A DNA stretch of 64,000 nt. It comes from Psychrosphaera haliotis (GTDB lineage Bacteria; Pseudomonadota; Gammaproteobacteria; Enterobacterales; Alteromonadaceae). Shown here one piece after another: positions 26,863 through 36,997 of the stretch. The first letter of the stretch is position 1; each line of letters starts with the position of its first letter. Both the position numbers and the translations under genes were made by a program. Below the pieces are notes generated by a model. The model had not been told where the DNA came from. It saw only the letters and a list, made by a program, of their open reading frames with translations, and ran no database searches. Location: positions 124,001 to 188,000 of the forward strand of contig NZ_WOCD01000003.1 of the NCBI RefSeq assembly GCF_009728465.1, written 5' to 3'.

Positions 26863-27189
26863 TTACATAGTGTAAGTCGGCTCAGGTAGATTCAGCATTG
26901 TGCCTAATAGCTTTTCAATTTTTACCTGAAGTCTATTTTCTGTGTTATTCAGTAGAACGCCAACGCCCGGAGGATTCACATTTTGAGCGCCTTGCGGGGT
27001 AACCCAAATAACTTCAGATTCAAACATTTCTGGTTCTAGCGCATCGGGCAGTGTCAATGTTATCGCTACTGTGTCACCTATTTTTGCTGGCAAGTTCGTT
27101 TTAATAAAAAGCCCACCACCTTTAACAAAAGGCATATAACATCTAAACAATTCCTTTGTATCTTCTAATTCTGAAGTAAGTCGATTCAT
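26863..27189 (-). CDS. pilZ: Type IV pilus PilZ-domain protein
   Basis: 108 residues from an ATG at 27189 that overlaps the holB stop (TAATG), implying translational coupling; a start 4 codons earlier is possible. The core MPFVKGGGLFIKTNLPAKIGD and NPPGVGVLL motifs are those of PilZ proper. That member of the PilZ family is required for type IV pilus biogenesis and lacks the RxxxR cyclic-di-GMP motif, and none is visible here. The holB-pilZ pairing is also found in Pseudomonas. pilT and pilU elsewhere in this window support functional type IV pili. Confidence 0.9.
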   Translation of the reverse strand: MNRLTSELEDTKELFRCYMPFVKGGGLFIKTNLPAKIGDTVAITLTLPDALEPEMFESEVIWVTPQGAQNVNPPGVGVLLNNTENRLQVKIEKLLGTMLNLPEPTYTM

Positions 27190-28085
27190 TATTTTACCCA
27201 AGACTCCAAGTTTTGAATGAATGCCGATAAGGCAAGTTCCTTATTCTGCCCTTTTATATTTTTTTGAGCAAAATTAAATTTTGATAAAACCGACAATGCC
27301 GCTTCTGCATTGCTTAAATAATTATTTAATATCATTTGCTTACAGCGACGCTCAATTAAATAAACAAAAAATGGTGTTAATTCAGCATGTTTTTGCATGG
27401 TATTATTTAACTGATTATTACTAACTTGGTTTTTCAGCCAAGCTACAAAAAGCTCATAAAGCGCCTTGTAATGAGCTTGGTTTGCTTCATCTTGCCAAGC
27501 TTTAATCTGTGTTTCATTGCCATTTGCATAACCAACAAGATAGTCTGGCACGTTAGGGTACTCTTGCTTTAATTGCGCAGTTAATTTTATAGGCTGCTTT
27601 AATAATTGGCAGCGACTGCTAATTGTTGGTAAAAGCTTTTCACCGCCATTATTAACTAAAAATAGGAAGCTATTTGATGTTGGCTCTTCCAATGTTTTTA
27701 AGAGAGCATTAGCGGCATTTTCTGTCATGTTACCAACCGCTAAAATAGACACGACTTGATTTTTAGCTATCTGCGGTGTTTTATTTAACCAGTCACTCAC
27801 GGCTCTTATGTCATCAACGCCCACAGACTGAGTGCGGCCATCTAACAACTTAAAGTCTGGATGAGATCCAGCTTGATATAGTAAACAGCTTTTACATTTT
27901 CCACAGGCTGTAAAGTTATCAGGCGTTGCTGTGTCACATAAAAAACTTTGATAAATTGGGGTTAATGACGCTTCAGTGGCTTCTCGATCGTTTGTTTCAA
28001 TAACATAGGCATGTGCAAGTTTCAGCGATTTAGCTAATCGCTCTAATTGTTGCTGTAACGAATTAGTAACCAATGAGTCAGCCAC
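27189..28085 (-). CDS. holB: DNA polymerase III subunit delta'
   Basis: 298 residues. HolB is the rigid stator subunit of the clamp loader. The zinc site is visible in FTACGKCKSCLLY with an upstream Cys, followed by SHPDFKLL and the NAANALLKTLEEP motif shared with other clamp-loader subunits. As usual for delta', there is no Walker A motif at the N-terminus. Its start overlaps the tmk stop by one base and its stop overlaps the pilZ start, a tightly coupled tmk-holB-pilZ run. Confidence 0.95.
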   Translation of the reverse strand: MADSLVTNSLQQQLERLAKSLKLAHAYVIETNDREATEASLTPIYQSFLCDTATPDNFTACGKCKSCLLYQAGSHPDFKLLDGRTQSVGVDDIRAVSDWLNKTPQIAKNQVVSILAVGNMTENAANALLKTLEEPTSNSFLFLVNNGGEKLLPTISSRCQLLKQPIKLTAQLKQEYPNVPDYLVGYANGNETQIKAWQDEANQAHYKALYELFVAWLKNQVSNNQLNNTMQKHAELTPFFVYLIERRCKQMILNNYLSNAEAALSVLSKFNFAQKNIKGQNKELALSAFIQNLESWVK

Positions 28086-28714
28086 TATTTGTTCTTCTCA
28101 AGCCAATTAGAAATTGTTGTGCTTAAGTCTTTTTGAACCTGCACCAACTCATTTTCTGCATTGATAGTGATCACTTTAGGGTTATTATTCGCAAGCTCCA
28201 AATAAACATTTCGAGTACGGTCAAAAAAGCCCATATCCATTCGTTCAATTCTGTCTAGCTCACCACGCGCAGCAGCTCTAGAAAGGCCAACCCTTGGATC
28301 GAGGTCCATTAATATTGTTAAGTCTGGTGCAAAATCTTTTAAAACCGCATTTCTTATGGGTAACAACAAAGAATCTGGTAACTGTCTACCACCTCCTTGG
28401 TAGGCTAACGAAGACATATCATGTCTGTCTCCAACAACCCATTTACCTTCAGCCAGCGCTGGTTTAATAACGTTATCAATCAGCTGAATACGACTTGCAT
28501 ACATAAGTAACAGCTCGGCTTCTGCCGTCAGATGTTCTTCGGTTTCTGCTTTTACAATCTCTCTCATTTTCTCAGCTAGCGGTGTGCCGCCGGGCTCACG
28601 AGTGGTTATAAAACTAATCCCTTGTTCAGAAAGTATTTGCTGTATTTGTGACATCGCTGTTGATTTACCTGCGCCTTCGAGGCCTTCAACAACGATAAAT
28701 TTACCAGTTTTCAT
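28085..28714 (-). CDS. tmk: Thymidylate kinase
   Basis: 209 residues, phosphorylating dTMP to dTDP. The P-loop is GLEGAGKST (residues 11-19), the DR(Y/H) motif is GDRHDMSSLAYQGGGRQ, and the LID region RAAARGELDRIERMDMGFF follows. It lies between mltG (14-bp gap) and holB (1-bp overlap), the same order as in E. coli. Confidence 0.97.
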   Translation of the reverse strand: MKTGKFIVVEGLEGAGKSTAMSQIQQILSEQGISFITTREPGGTPLAEKMREIVKAETEEHLTAEAELLLMYASRIQLIDNVIKPALAEGKWVVGDRHDMSSLAYQGGGRQLPDSLLLPIRNAVLKDFAPDLTILMDLDPRVGLSRAAARGELDRIERMDMGFFDRTRNVYLELANNNPKVITINAENELVQVQKDLSTTISNWLEKNK

Positions 28715-28728
28715 TTATTTCCTATGTT

Positions 28729-29796
28729 CTATCTATTTTGGCTAGGTGCATTGGTTTCTTGCTCGGCTTTTTGTTTTGCCTTTTGTTTTGCTAGGTATGC
28801 TCGAAGCGCTTTATTGTGCTCAGCTAGTGTTTTGCTAAAAACATGACCTCCATCACCTGATGCAACAAAATAAAAGTAATCAGTGCTCTCTGGGTGTGCC
28901 ACGGCTAATAAAGATCCCAAGCTAGGGTTGGCTATGGGTGTTGGAGGCAAGCCGTTTATTCTATAGGTATTATAAGGTGTTTTTTGCTTTATATGAACGC
29001 GTTTTATATCACCTTTATATTCTTTCCAGATCCCATAAATTATTGTTGGATCCGTTTGTAACCTCATCTTTTCATCTAATCGATTAAAAAATACCGACGC
29101 TATCGTATTTCGCTCGCTTGCTAAGGCTGACTCTTTTTCCACTATTGACGCTAATTTTAGCAATTCATAAGGCGTTTTCAGCCTAGAAGGCTGTCTTTCC
29201 GACCATACTTTTTCTAAACGTATTTTTTGTTTTTCTACCGCACGAAGAAGAACCGCTGTCGCTGACGTTTCAGCTTCAACAAAATAAGTATCCGGCGCTA
29301 AATATCCTTCTGGTGTATCAGCTCTTAAATTCAACGCCTTAGATAATTCTATAAAACTCTTGTCATTTACATCGTCTATTAAATACGGTGATTTTGAAAC
29401 TTTATCCAGTACTTGATAAATATTTTCACCATCAATAATAGTGAAAGGAAACTGGTGTGTTTTTCCGCTAACAAATAGAGCAATTGCAGACTTAAGCGTT
29501 TGCTCTGGTTGAAGCTGATAGGTTCCTGATTGAATTTGACTAGAAACAGCGTTTAATTTACTGCTGACTTTTAACGTTAAACACTCGCTTAACCAATCGT
29601 TCTTCATAAATTGACGGCACACAGCGTTAACGGAAGCGCCTTTTTCAACTTTAAACAACGTAGGTTCATTAATGCGCAGTGGTGTCTCAACGCCTTGCTT
29701 TAAATAAAGTCCCCCACCAATCGCGAACAATAAAACAATAAATAGTAATATTGATAAGCTCTTTTTCAGCGAGAGTTGTACGATTGATTTACTCAT
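28729..29796 (-). CDS. mltG: Endolytic murein transglycosylase MltG
   Basis: 355 residues (E. coli 340). It has one N-terminal transmembrane helix (about 12-31, SILLFIVLLFAIGGGLYL) and a LysM-like region, then the YceG domain with the catalytic glutamate in LASIVEKESALASERNTI and the LQTDPTIIYG and NTYRINGLPPTPIANP motifs. It cleaves nascent glycan strands in the periplasm, setting their length. The start overlaps the pabC end by 8 bp. The last 20 residues are Lys/Gln-rich and variable. Confidence 0.95.
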   Translation of the reverse strand: MSKSIVQLSLKKSLSILLFIVLLFAIGGGLYLKQGVETPLRINEPTLFKVEKGASVNAVCRQFMKNDWLSECLTLKVSSKLNAVSSQIQSGTYQLQPEQTLKSAIALFVSGKTHQFPFTIIDGENIYQVLDKVSKSPYLIDDVNDKSFIELSKALNLRADTPEGYLAPDTYFVEAETSATAVLLRAVEKQKIRLEKVWSERQPSRLKTPYELLKLASIVEKESALASERNTIASVFFNRLDEKMRLQTDPTIIYGIWKEYKGDIKRVHIKQKTPYNTYRINGLPPTPIANPSLGSLLAVAHPESTDYFYFVASGDGGHVFSKTLAEHNKALRAYLAKQKAKQKAEQETNAPSQNR

Positions 29797-30601
29797 TAAA
29801 TACCTTTAGATGTAATTCCTTTACATAAGCTATGTCTAAGCTTTTACCATTTAGTTTAGCAACTGGAATTATGCCCGTAATGGAATTGCATAGAAACATT
29901 GATTTTGCTTTTTCAGCAATTGTTTCATAATCAGTATCGCTGACTTTTAGCATTGGCAAGCTTTTTTCTATCACGCTTTTGCCAACTCCATCTATTCCGC
30001 TGTGAGATAAACTTGGGGTGTTCCAATGAGTGCCATCATGCCAAAAGACATTTGCTTTTGAGGACTCAATTACATGACTGTTGATGTTCGTTACGAGTCC
30101 ATCGTTCAACTTGCGTTCTTTAAGTTCGCACGCAATCATCGCTTGTTCTAAACGGTTACAGTGTTTAATTCCGGCTAATTGTGGATTTAGCCCTAATTGG
30201 GTTGCCAATAATTGTAATTCAATAGGTTGCTTTAAGTCACGAACAGCAGGCATTTTCTGCGTCAATTCAAATATAAATACACTAGGTCGCATTTCTTCCG
30301 ATATTTGATAGCCGCGGACACTCTTCCCTCTGCTTATTTGAACTTTTATTATGCCGTCGACAATCCCTCGTGCTTTTGACTCAACAACATCAAAAAGTGC
30401 GTTCCAATTTATAGGCGCAAACTTAAGCTTCTCATTGGCAAACTTTAGCCTGTTTATGTGCTCAGGTAACCAGACCACCTTGCCCTGCTCAACCTTGGCC
30501 GTTGTAAAGTGGCCGTCACCAAATAAAAAGCTTCTTTGTTGCTGCCACTCAGCTTCAAGGTCGATAGGTGACAAGTTATTGTCGTAGCTACTAAATATCA
30601 T
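29789..30601 (-). CDS. pabC: Aminodeoxychorismate lyase
   Basis: 270 residues, a fold-type IV PLP enzyme that releases pyruvate from 4-amino-4-deoxychorismate to give p-aminobenzoate for folate synthesis. FLFGDGHFTTAKV is the family opening, and the PLP lysine is expected in AGIKHCNRLEQAM. The residues downstream (NGLVTNINSHVIESSKANVFW) vary from the usual E-G-x-x-S-N signature. The gene order fabF-pabC-mltG-tmk-holB is the enterobacterial one. It is separated from fabF by a short gap with a weak terminator-like hairpin. Confidence 0.92.
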   Translation of the reverse strand: MIFSSYDNNLSPIDLEAEWQQQRSFLFGDGHFTTAKVEQGKVVWLPEHINRLKFANEKLKFAPINWNALFDVVESKARGIVDGIIKVQISRGKSVRGYQISEEMRPSVFIFELTQKMPAVRDLKQPIELQLLATQLGLNPQLAGIKHCNRLEQAMIACELKERKLNDGLVTNINSHVIESSKANVFWHDGTHWNTPSLSHSGIDGVGKSVIEKSLPMLKVSDTDYETIAEKAKSMFLCNSITGIIPVAKLNGKSLDIAYVKELHLKVFNE

Positions 30602-30634
30602 AAAAAAAGCCCAATAGAATCATTGAGCTTTTGT
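30602..30634 (-). terminator. Terminator-like hairpin between fabF and pabC
   Basis: An 11-bp stem with one mismatch (AAAAGCYCAAT arms, 6-base loop), followed on the minus strand by seven T. It lies directly before the pabC start, so it may attenuate rather than stop transcription into pabC-mltG-tmk-holB. Confidence 0.5.
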
Positions 30635-30675
30635 ATCAAATTTTTGGTGTAAATTCACCTGCTACTAGTGCAAAT

Positions 30676-31914
30676 CTATACTTTTTTGAATATTAGCGTT
30701 CCATTTGTGCCACCAAAACCAAATGAGTTACAAAGTGCATAATCCATCTCTACGGCTCTTTCACCATCAGCAACATAATCTAAATCACAACCTTCGTCTG
30801 GGTTATCTAAATTAATGGTCGGGTGAACTTTTTGGTCAATTAAACTCATAACAGTAATAATAGACTCTACTGCGCCAGCTGCGCCTAGTAAGTGGCCTAT
30901 CATAGACTTAGATGAAGAAACGAGTACAGAGTGTGCAGATTCTCCAAAAACAGTTTTAACAGCTTGAGTTTCAGCTTTGTCACCGGCTGGAGTAGAAGTA
31001 CCGTGCGCATTGATATAACCCACCTGGGCGGCTTTAATCCCTGCGTCATCTAATGCATTTTGCATTGCGCGTGCTGCACCGTTGCCGTCTTCTGGAGGTG
31101 ATGTCATATGGTAAGCATCGCCACTCATTCCAAAACCAACAAGCTCTGAATAGATGGTTGCGCCTCGAGCTACTGCATGATCATAGTCTTCAAGAACCAT
31201 CATGCCTGCACCATCACCTAGTAAAAATCCATCTCGCTCTTTATCCCAAGGTCTGCTTGCTTTAGTTGGGTCTTCATTTCGTGTTGATAACGCTCGTGCA
31301 GCACCAAAACCACCGATACCTAGCTCAGTGGAAGCCTTTTCAGCACCACCGGCCACCATAACGTCAGCATCACCATACGCAATCATTCGCGCTGCGTGGC
31401 CAATATTATGCACGCCTGATGTACATGCAGTGGTAATTGAGATGTTTGGACCTTTGAGGCCGTACATAATAGACAGCTGCCCAGCAATCATATTAATGAT
31501 GGTAGAAGGTACGAAAAACGGTGATAACTTTCTTGGGCCATTGTGAACAAGTTTTGAGTGGTTTTCTTCTATAAGACCTAAGCCGCCAATACCTGAACCT
31601 ATCGCAGCGCCAATACGATGAGCATTGTCGTCAGTTATTTCAATGCCAGAGTTTTTTATCGCTTGGATTGCCGCTACTACGCCGTATTGAATAAACAGGT
31701 CCATTTTTTTTGCGTCTTTGCGAGGGATATACTCTGAAAGGTCAATATCTTTGACCATAGCCGCAAACTTGGTACCAAACTGCTCAGTATCAAAATGAGT
31801 GATGAACTCCGCACCACTTTTGCCTGCTAACAAATTTTTCCACGTGCTATCAACATCATTTCCGACTGGCGATAACATTCCCATCCCTGTCACTACTACT
31901 CTGCGCTTTGTCAC
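30676..31914 (-). CDS. fabF: Beta-ketoacyl-ACP synthase II
   Basis: 412 residues (E. coli 413). It performs the elongating condensation of acyl-ACP with malonyl-ACP. The catalytic triad is Cys164 ([12 protein letters not shown]) and the two histidines in [11 protein letters not shown] and [15 protein letters not shown]. The C-terminal [12 protein letters not shown] is characteristic. It is downstream of acpP with a strong terminator in between, so it probably has an additional promoter. Confidence 0.97.
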   Translation of the reverse strand: MTKRRVVVTGMGMLSPVGNDVDSTWKNLLAGKSGAEFITHFDTEQFGTKFAAMVKDIDLSEYIPRKDAKKMDLFIQYGVVAAIQAIKNSGIEITDDNAHRIGAAIGSGIGGLGLIEENHSKLVHNGPRKLSPFFVPSTIINMIAGQLSIMYGLKGPNISITTACTSGVHNIGHAARMIAYGDADVMVAGGAEKASTELGIGGFGAARALSTRNEDPTKASRPWDKERDGFLLGDGAGMMVLEDYDHAVARGATIYSELVGFGMSGDAYHMTSPPEDGNGAARAMQNALDDAGIKAAQVGYINAHGTSTPAGDKAETQAVKTVFGESAHSVLVSSSKSMIGHLLGAAGAVESIITVMSLIDQKVHPTINLDNPDEGCDLDYVADGERAVEMDYALCNSFGFGGTNGTLIFKKV

Positions 31915-31965
31915 TTGTACTCTCCGAAAGCTTTTATTACGGTACTAAATTTTCATTTTTTTGAT

Positions 31966-31990
31966 AAAAAAAAAGGCAGCTTAGGCTGCC
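31966..31990 (-). terminator. Intrinsic terminator after acpP
   Basis: Stem GGCAGC / GCTGCC (31975-31980 with 31985-31990), 4-base loop, and nine T on the minus strand. It lies 20 bp after the acpP stop and probably sets the high acpP level apart from fabF. Confidence 0.85.
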
Positions 31991-32010
31991 CTTCTTTCTA
32001 CAAACTATTC

Positions 32011-32244
32011 TTATTCAGCGTGAGCTTTGATGTAATCAATTGCTGATTGAACTGTTGTGATTTTTTCAGCTTCTTCGTCAGGAATTTCAGTATCAAATTC
32101 TTCTTCAAGTGCCATTACTAATTCAACAGTGTCAAGAGAATCTGCACCAAGATCATCTACGAAAGAAGATTCAGATTTTACTTCTTCTTCTTTAACGCCT
32201 AGTTGCTCTACTACGATCTTAGCTACGCGATCTTCTATGCTCAT
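32011..32244 (-). CDS. acpP: Acyl carrier protein
   Basis: 77 residues from the ATG at 32244, preceded by AAGGAAAA; the longer in-frame extension is not used by the family. ACP carries growing acyl chains on a 4'-phosphopantetheine attached to Ser36 in [13 protein letters not shown]. It is highly acidic, as expected. A 156-bp gap to fabG gives room for its own promoter, and a terminator follows. Confidence 0.98.
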   Translation of the reverse strand: MSIEDRVAKIVVEQLGVKEEEVKSESSFVDDLGADSLDTVELVMALEEEFDTEIPDEEAEKITTVQSAIDYIKAHAE

Positions 32245-32400
32245 GTTATTTTCCTTTTTTCTTTTTAAGTAATTTTTTAATGTGTCGTAGTGTAAATACA
32301 CTCTTCGACGTGTTCAAGTTATTATTTAATATCTGGCGGTGGTCGAACCTCATAGAGAAATTCGTGTAAGTTAACGTCAACTTGGCTACAAGATCGACGT

Positions 32401-33144
32401 TTATACCATATACATGCCGCCATTTACGTGAATCGTTTCGCCTGAAATATATCCTGCCTCATTACTGGCTAAAAAAGCAACTGTCGCTGCAATCTCTTTT
32501 GGGTCGCCTAAGCGCTCTGCTGGCACTTGATCTGAAATCGCTTTTCTTTGAGCGTCGTCTAACGCTTTAGTCATGTCAGTATCAATAAAACCTGGCGCTA
32601 CGACATTTACTGTAATGCCACGAGAAGCAATTTCCTTCGCTAACGATTTAGAAAAACCAATAACACCAGCTTTAGCTGCGGCATAGTTTGCTTGTCCAGC
32701 GTTCCCCATAGTGCCCACAACCGAGCCGATATTGATAATACGGCCATGGCGCTTTTTCATCATAGGACGCATTACTGCCTTACTTAACCTAAATATTGAC
32801 GTTAAGTTTGTATCGATAATGTCGGCCCACTCATCGTCTTTCATACGCATTAATAAATTATCACGAGTAATACCCGCATTATTAACTAGTACGTCAACGT
32901 CACCAAAGTCAGCCTTAATTGCTTCTAACGTTTCTTTAATTGAGTCAGGGTTTGTCACATTAAGCGCATAACCCTTGCCGTTTTCACCTAAATATTCAGA
33001 AATATTTGATGCACCACTTTCAGAAGTTGCCGTACCTGCCACTTTAGCACCTTGTGACACTAACGTTTCCGCTACTGCCTTACCAATACCGCGCGATGCG
33101 CCGGTTACAAGCACAACCTTGCCTTCTAAACTAAATAAAGACAT
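32401..33144 (-). CDS. fabG: 3-oxoacyl-ACP reductase
   Basis: 247 residues, a short-chain dehydrogenase. The NADPH loop is GASRGIGKAVAE (15-26), NNAG is at 88-91, and the catalytic residues are Ser141, Tyr154 and Lys158 (NYAAAKAG). It reduces 3-oxoacyl-ACP in the elongation cycle. It is between fabD (11-bp gap) and acpP in the standard fab order. Confidence 0.97.
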   Translation of the reverse strand: MSLFSLEGKVVLVTGASRGIGKAVAETLVSQGAKVAGTATSESGASNISEYLGENGKGYALNVTNPDSIKETLEAIKADFGDVDVLVNNAGITRDNLLMRMKDDEWADIIDTNLTSIFRLSKAVMRPMMKKRHGRIINIGSVVGTMGNAGQANYAAAKAGVIGFSKSLAKEIASRGITVNVVAPGFIDTDMTKALDDAQRKAISDQVPAERLGDPKEIAATVAFLASNEAGYISGETIHVNGGMYMV

Positions 33145-33155
33145 TTCTTTTCCTT

Positions 33156-34085
33156 TTATTCTCCCGCAACTAGTGCGGCTACTGTTGCTGTATCATTCGC
33201 AACTTTATAATTAATTTCTTTTACAATTCTTTTGCCTAACCCAGTTAATACTTTGCCAGGTCCAAATTCATACACATCTGTAACGCCATTAGTATGAACT
33301 TGCTGAATTGTTTCAGTCCATCTAACTGGGCTGTATAACTGTTTTACCAAAGCTTGCTTAATTTCGTCAGCGCTTGTTGGCGCGGCTACATCAACATTAT
33401 TTATAACCGGTATTACAGGCGTATTAAAATCAAGTTGCTGTAAATCTATTGCTAGCTTATCTGCAGCAGGCTTCATCAGCGCACAGTGCGAAGGTACAGA
33501 GACTGGCAAAGGTAATGCTCTTTTTGCACCTAACTCTTTTGCTAATACCATGGCACGTTCAACCGCCGCTTTTTCACCGGCTATAACAATTTGGCCTGGA
33601 GAATTAAAATTAACAGGCGCAACAACGTCACCATTAGCAGCATCAGTACAAGCTTTACTTACCAGTTCATCTTCCAAACCGATAATAGCAGCCATTGCTC
33701 CTGTACCCGCGGGCACTGCTTGTTGCATATATTGACCACGTTTTTGAACTAATATTACGGCTTCTGCTAGTGTTAATACTTCTGCACATACTAACGCTGA
33801 GTATTCACCAAGGCTATGACCCGCTAAGTAGGCAGGAAGTTCCCCACCTTTAGCAACATAATCACGCCATATAGCTACTGAGCTAGTTAATAACGCAGGT
33901 TGAGTAAATTCAGTTTGATTTAATTGCTCATTTTCATCTTTAGAAACTACAGCCCACATATCATAACCAAGTGCGCTTGATGCTTCGTTAAACGAATCCC
34001 TTACAACCTCAGATGTTTCATATAATTCGGCTAACATGCCTACGGCCTGAGAACCCTGGCCAGGAAATACTATTGCTTTTGTCAT
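33156..34085 (-). CDS. fabD: Malonyl-CoA:ACP transacylase
   Basis: 309 residues (E. coli 309). The nucleophile is Ser91 in AGHSLGEYSALV, and the partner histidine is in VSVPSHCALM. FPGQGSQAVGM at the N-terminus forms the oxyanion region. It loads malonate onto ACP. It is tightly placed between fabH and fabG. Confidence 0.97.
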   Translation of the reverse strand: MTKAIVFPGQGSQAVGMLAELYETSEVVRDSFNEASSALGYDMWAVVSKDENEQLNQTEFTQPALLTSSVAIWRDYVAKGGELPAYLAGHSLGEYSALVCAEVLTLAEAVILVQKRGQYMQQAVPAGTGAMAAIIGLEDELVSKACTDAANGDVVAPVNFNSPGQIVIAGEKAAVERAMVLAKELGAKRALPLPVSVPSHCALMKPAADKLAIDLQQLDFNTPVIPVINNVDVAAPTSADEIKQALVKQLYSPVRWTETIQQVHTNGVTDVYEFGPGKVLTGLGKRIVKEINYKVANDTATVAALVAGE

Positions 34086-34113
34086 TGTGAATTTGTCTCT
34101 TATATGTGTTTTT

Positions 34114-35076
34114 TTAGTACTTAATTAACGCTGAGGCCCAAGTAAAACCAGCGCCAAATGCATTTAATAATAAAGTTTGACCTCGTTGAATTCTGCCATC
34201 TCTAATGGCTTCGTCAAGCGCAGTTGGAACGGTAGCTGCTGACGTATTGCCATACTTATCTAGGTTAATAACGACTTGATCCATACTCATATCTAATTTT
34301 TTAGCTACGGCAGAAATAATTCGCATGTTCGCCTGATGTGGAATTAACCAATCAATGTCAGACTTTTCAGCGTTATTCAGTTTTAATGTCGTTTCAACAA
34401 CTTCTGATAACTTTGTGACTGCGACCTTAAATACTTGGTTACCTTCCATATGTCCCCAAGCGTCGTGTACTGACTCTTCGTTGCCACGAGTTGGCATTTC
34501 CGCTTTCAGCAACTCTGACGCATTGCCGTCGGCATGAATATGTGTTGATAAGATCCCTGGCGTTTCGGTAGCTTCTATAATTACCGCACCAGCACCATCA
34601 CCAAATAAAACAATGGTTTTACGGTCAGTTGGATTCATTAAGTGACTTAAGCAGTCGGCACCGATAATAAGTGCCTTTTTAGCTGTGCCAGCTTTTATGA
34701 AGGTATCGCCAATGCTCAGAGCATAACAAAAACCTGAGCATGCTGCTGCGACATCAAAAGCGGGTACACCTGAAGGTATTCCTAAATCTCTTTGAACTTC
34801 ACAGCCTGCTGAAGGGAATGCGCGCGCATGGCTAGTCGTTCCGACAATGACCAAGTCAATTTCTGAGGCATCAATACCCGCCATTTCCAATGCTTTTTTA
34901 GCAGCTTTAGTGGACATACTAGAAACAGTGTCATTTTCGTCCATGATACGGCGCTCTTTGATACCTGTACGTTCGGTAATCCAATCGTCCGTAGTCTCAA
35001 CCATTTTTTCTAAATCTTTATTAGAACGAATTTGCGGCGGGAAATAACTACCAGTACCGATAATTTTTGAAAACAT
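34114..35076 (-). CDS. fabH: Beta-ketoacyl-ACP synthase III
   Basis: 320 residues (E. coli 317). It starts fatty acid synthesis by condensing acetyl-CoA with malonyl-ACP. The catalytic residues are Cys113 ([11 protein letters not shown]), the histidine of [10 protein letters not shown] and the asparagine of [11 protein letters not shown]. The order plsX-fabH-fabD-fabG is canonical. Confidence 0.97.
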   Translation of the reverse strand: MFSKIIGTGSYFPPQIRSNKDLEKMVETTDDWITERTGIKERRIMDENDTVSSMSTKAAKKALEMAGIDASEIDLVIVGTTSHARAFPSAGCEVQRDLGIPSGVPAFDVAAACSGFCYALSIGDTFIKAGTAKKALIIGADCLSHLMNPTDRKTIVLFGDGAGAVIIEATETPGILSTHIHADGNASELLKAEMPTRGNEESVHDAWGHMEGNQVFKVAVTKLSEVVETTLKLNNAEKSDIDWLIPHQANMRIISAVAKKLDMSMDQVVINLDKYGNTSAATVPTALDEAIRDGRIQRGQTLLLNAFGAGFTWASALIKY

Positions 35077-35110
35077 GCAACCTCTCTGTTTGCCTTTAAG
35101 ACTAATTCAT

Positions 35111-36136
35111 TTAGTCAACAGCGTTTAACATGACCTCAACTTTGTCCTTTATTTTTTCCGGAACCTGGCGCTGAGCTTCTGTTATCGCTTCTTTTATAGC
35201 ACTGTAAAAGGCTTTTGAAGAAGCATTGCCGTGACTTTTGACAACAATTCCGCGCAATCCTACCAGACTCGCACCGTTATAGTGGTCGGGGTTCATCTTT
35301 GAAAAGAGTTTTCTTATACCTGGCATGAGTATGCCAATCATGATTTTGCTGAAAAATGAGGTTTCGCTCATTGCTCGCAACTTAGAGATAATAAGCTTCG
35401 CAACGCCTTCTATTGTTTTAAGCGCAACGTTTCCTACAAAACCGTCACACACAATAACATCGGCTTTTCCGGCAAATATATCGTTGCCTTCTGCAAATCC
35501 TATATAGTTGATATGCTCACACTGCATTAATTTATCTGCTGTGCGTTTTAGATGCTCCGCTCCCTTAATGTCTTCTTCACCTACATTAAGCAGTGCAATA
35601 CGGGGGTTTTCTATACCTTCAACTTCTTTTGCCATCACAGCGCCCATTACGGCAAACTGAAACAAGGTATCGGAGCAGTGGTGAATATTGGCACCTAAGT
35701 CTAGTAATAAGACTTTGTCGTCTTCATAAGTTGGCAAAGCGCTAATTAGTGCAGGTCGTTTTATTGAAGGTAAGGTTTTTAATACATATCGAGCAATGGC
35801 TAATAGCGCTCCGGTATTACCGGCGGAAACACACGCATCAGCTTGCTTGTCTTTCACTAACTCGAGTGCTTTTCGCATAGACGAATGCGGTTTTCTACGT
35901 AGAGCAAGATCTGGACGCTCATCTTGGTTAACAACTTGTTCGGCATGAACAACGGTTAATCGAGGGTGACCTAATGCATTGTTTTTATTTAAAGCAGTAT
36001 GAATACTTTGTGAGTGACCACAAAGGTAAAGGTGCAGATATGGGAAATCAGCTACAGCTTTGATCGCTGCAGGAATAGTAGATCGGGGGCCATAATCGCC
36101 CCCCATCATATCAAGCGCGATGTGGATATCACGCAT
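35111..36136 (-). CDS. plsX: Phosphate acyltransferase PlsX
   Basis: 341 residues. PlsX makes acyl-phosphate from acyl-ACP for glycerolipid synthesis at the membrane. Signature parts are the ALDMMGGDYGPRSTIPAA start, SAGNTGALLAIARYVLKT and CDGFVGNVALKTIEG. It is the first fab-cluster gene after rpmF (19-bp gap), as in E. coli. Confidence 0.96.
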   Translation of the reverse strand: MRDIHIALDMMGGDYGPRSTIPAAIKAVADFPYLHLYLCGHSQSIHTALNKNNALGHPRLTVVHAEQVVNQDERPDLALRRKPHSSMRKALELVKDKQADACVSAGNTGALLAIARYVLKTLPSIKRPALISALPTYEDDKVLLLDLGANIHHCSDTLFQFAVMGAVMAKEVEGIENPRIALLNVGEEDIKGAEHLKRTADKLMQCEHINYIGFAEGNDIFAGKADVIVCDGFVGNVALKTIEGVAKLIISKLRAMSETSFFSKIMIGILMPGIRKLFSKMNPDHYNGASLVGLRGIVVKSHGNASSKAFYSAIKEAITEAQRQVPEKIKDKVEVMLNAVD

Positions 36137-36155
36137 ATTAAGTCTAGGCTAGGCC

Positions 36156-36319
36156 TTACTTAATTTTACGACCTTTATAATAGCCGTCAGCTGTCATGTG
36201 GTGACGACGGTGAGTTTCACCAGTCGTTTGATCTACAGACAAGTTTTCGATTGTTAATGCATCATGTGAACGACGCATGCCACGTCTAGCTCGGGATTTC
36301 TTACTTTTTGAACCGCCAT
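36156..36319 (-). pseudogene. rpmF: 50S ribosomal protein L32, frameshifted by one base in an A-run
   Basis: No intact frame exists here, yet the minus strand encodes almost all of L32. It opens MAVQK at 36319, then after the A-run (T-run at 36305-36309, five bases) continues in the next frame as [17 protein letters not shown]. The protein runs to [12 protein letters not shown] and a TAA at 36156-36158. One additional A restores a 54-residue protein with the conserved [11 protein letters not shown] and ADGYYKGRK blocks. Position between yceD (9-bp gap) and plsX is canonical. Since L32 is a core ribosomal protein, a base-call error is far likelier than a true pseudogene. Confidence 0.9.
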
Positions 36320-36328
36320 TGCCGTCTC

Positions 36329-36862
36329 CTAAGTTTTAAGTTTTTTTAATACTTCAAACGGATTAGGTTTTTCCTGCACCGTCGCTTCTGGCGCTAACTC
36401 ACCAAAGCTCATATTCTTGTTACCAAGTTCACAATCTTTTGGTTCATGCATTGCTACAATAGGCAGCGCCAACATTAATTCGTCTTCAACCAAATGAACA
36501 AGGCTAATAGAGCCATATTCGTCTAGTTCAATTTCATCATATGCTTCCGGTATTGGATCTTCACTTTCCTTAGCCGCGTTACGTATAGGCGTATAAACGA
36601 AGTCAGCTGTTACCTCTGCCTTCAGTCCTTTGCCACAACGTTGACAAGTTAGTTCTAAACTAGCTGTCGCCGTGCCCTGAATCACAACCAAATCCTGTGG
36701 ATCAACTCCACATTCAATAGATACGTTCACGTGATCTGTTAATACTTCAGCCACTTCATTTAGACGTGACAGATTTCCCTTGACGATAATACCGTCATAG
36801 GTCATACGTTTTAACGCAGCTTTCGCTGGCTCGATCGAGAGAGGAATTTTTACCGTTTGCAT
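36329..36862 (-). CDS. yceD: 23S rRNA accumulation protein YceD (DUF177)
   Basis: 177 residues (E. coli 173). The DUF177 features are [12 protein letters not shown] with the first CxxC, the C-terminal single cysteine near DCELGNKN, and the acidic [14 protein letters not shown] segment. YceD is linked to 23S rRNA accumulation and ribosome assembly, and is cotranscribed with rpmF. It is divergent from yceF (135-bp gap). Confidence 0.93.
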   Translation of the reverse strand: MQTVKIPLSIEPAKAALKRMTYDGIIVKGNLSRLNEVAEVLTDHVNVSIECGVDPQDLVVIQGTATASLELTCQRCGKGLKAEVTADFVYTPIRNAAKESEDPIPEAYDEIELDEYGSISLVHLVEDELMLALPIVAMHEPKDCELGNKNMSFGELAPEATVQEKPNPFEVLKKLKT

Positions 36863-36997
36863 AGGGCGCGCATATTATAGTGAAGGAAACTGAGAGTCAA
36901 AAGAAAATGACCTTATTCCCTTAAAAAATAGAAATTAGCCATGTAAAATAGCGTATATTCCTTTTATCATCGTTAAATAGATTAAAAAAGAATCATT

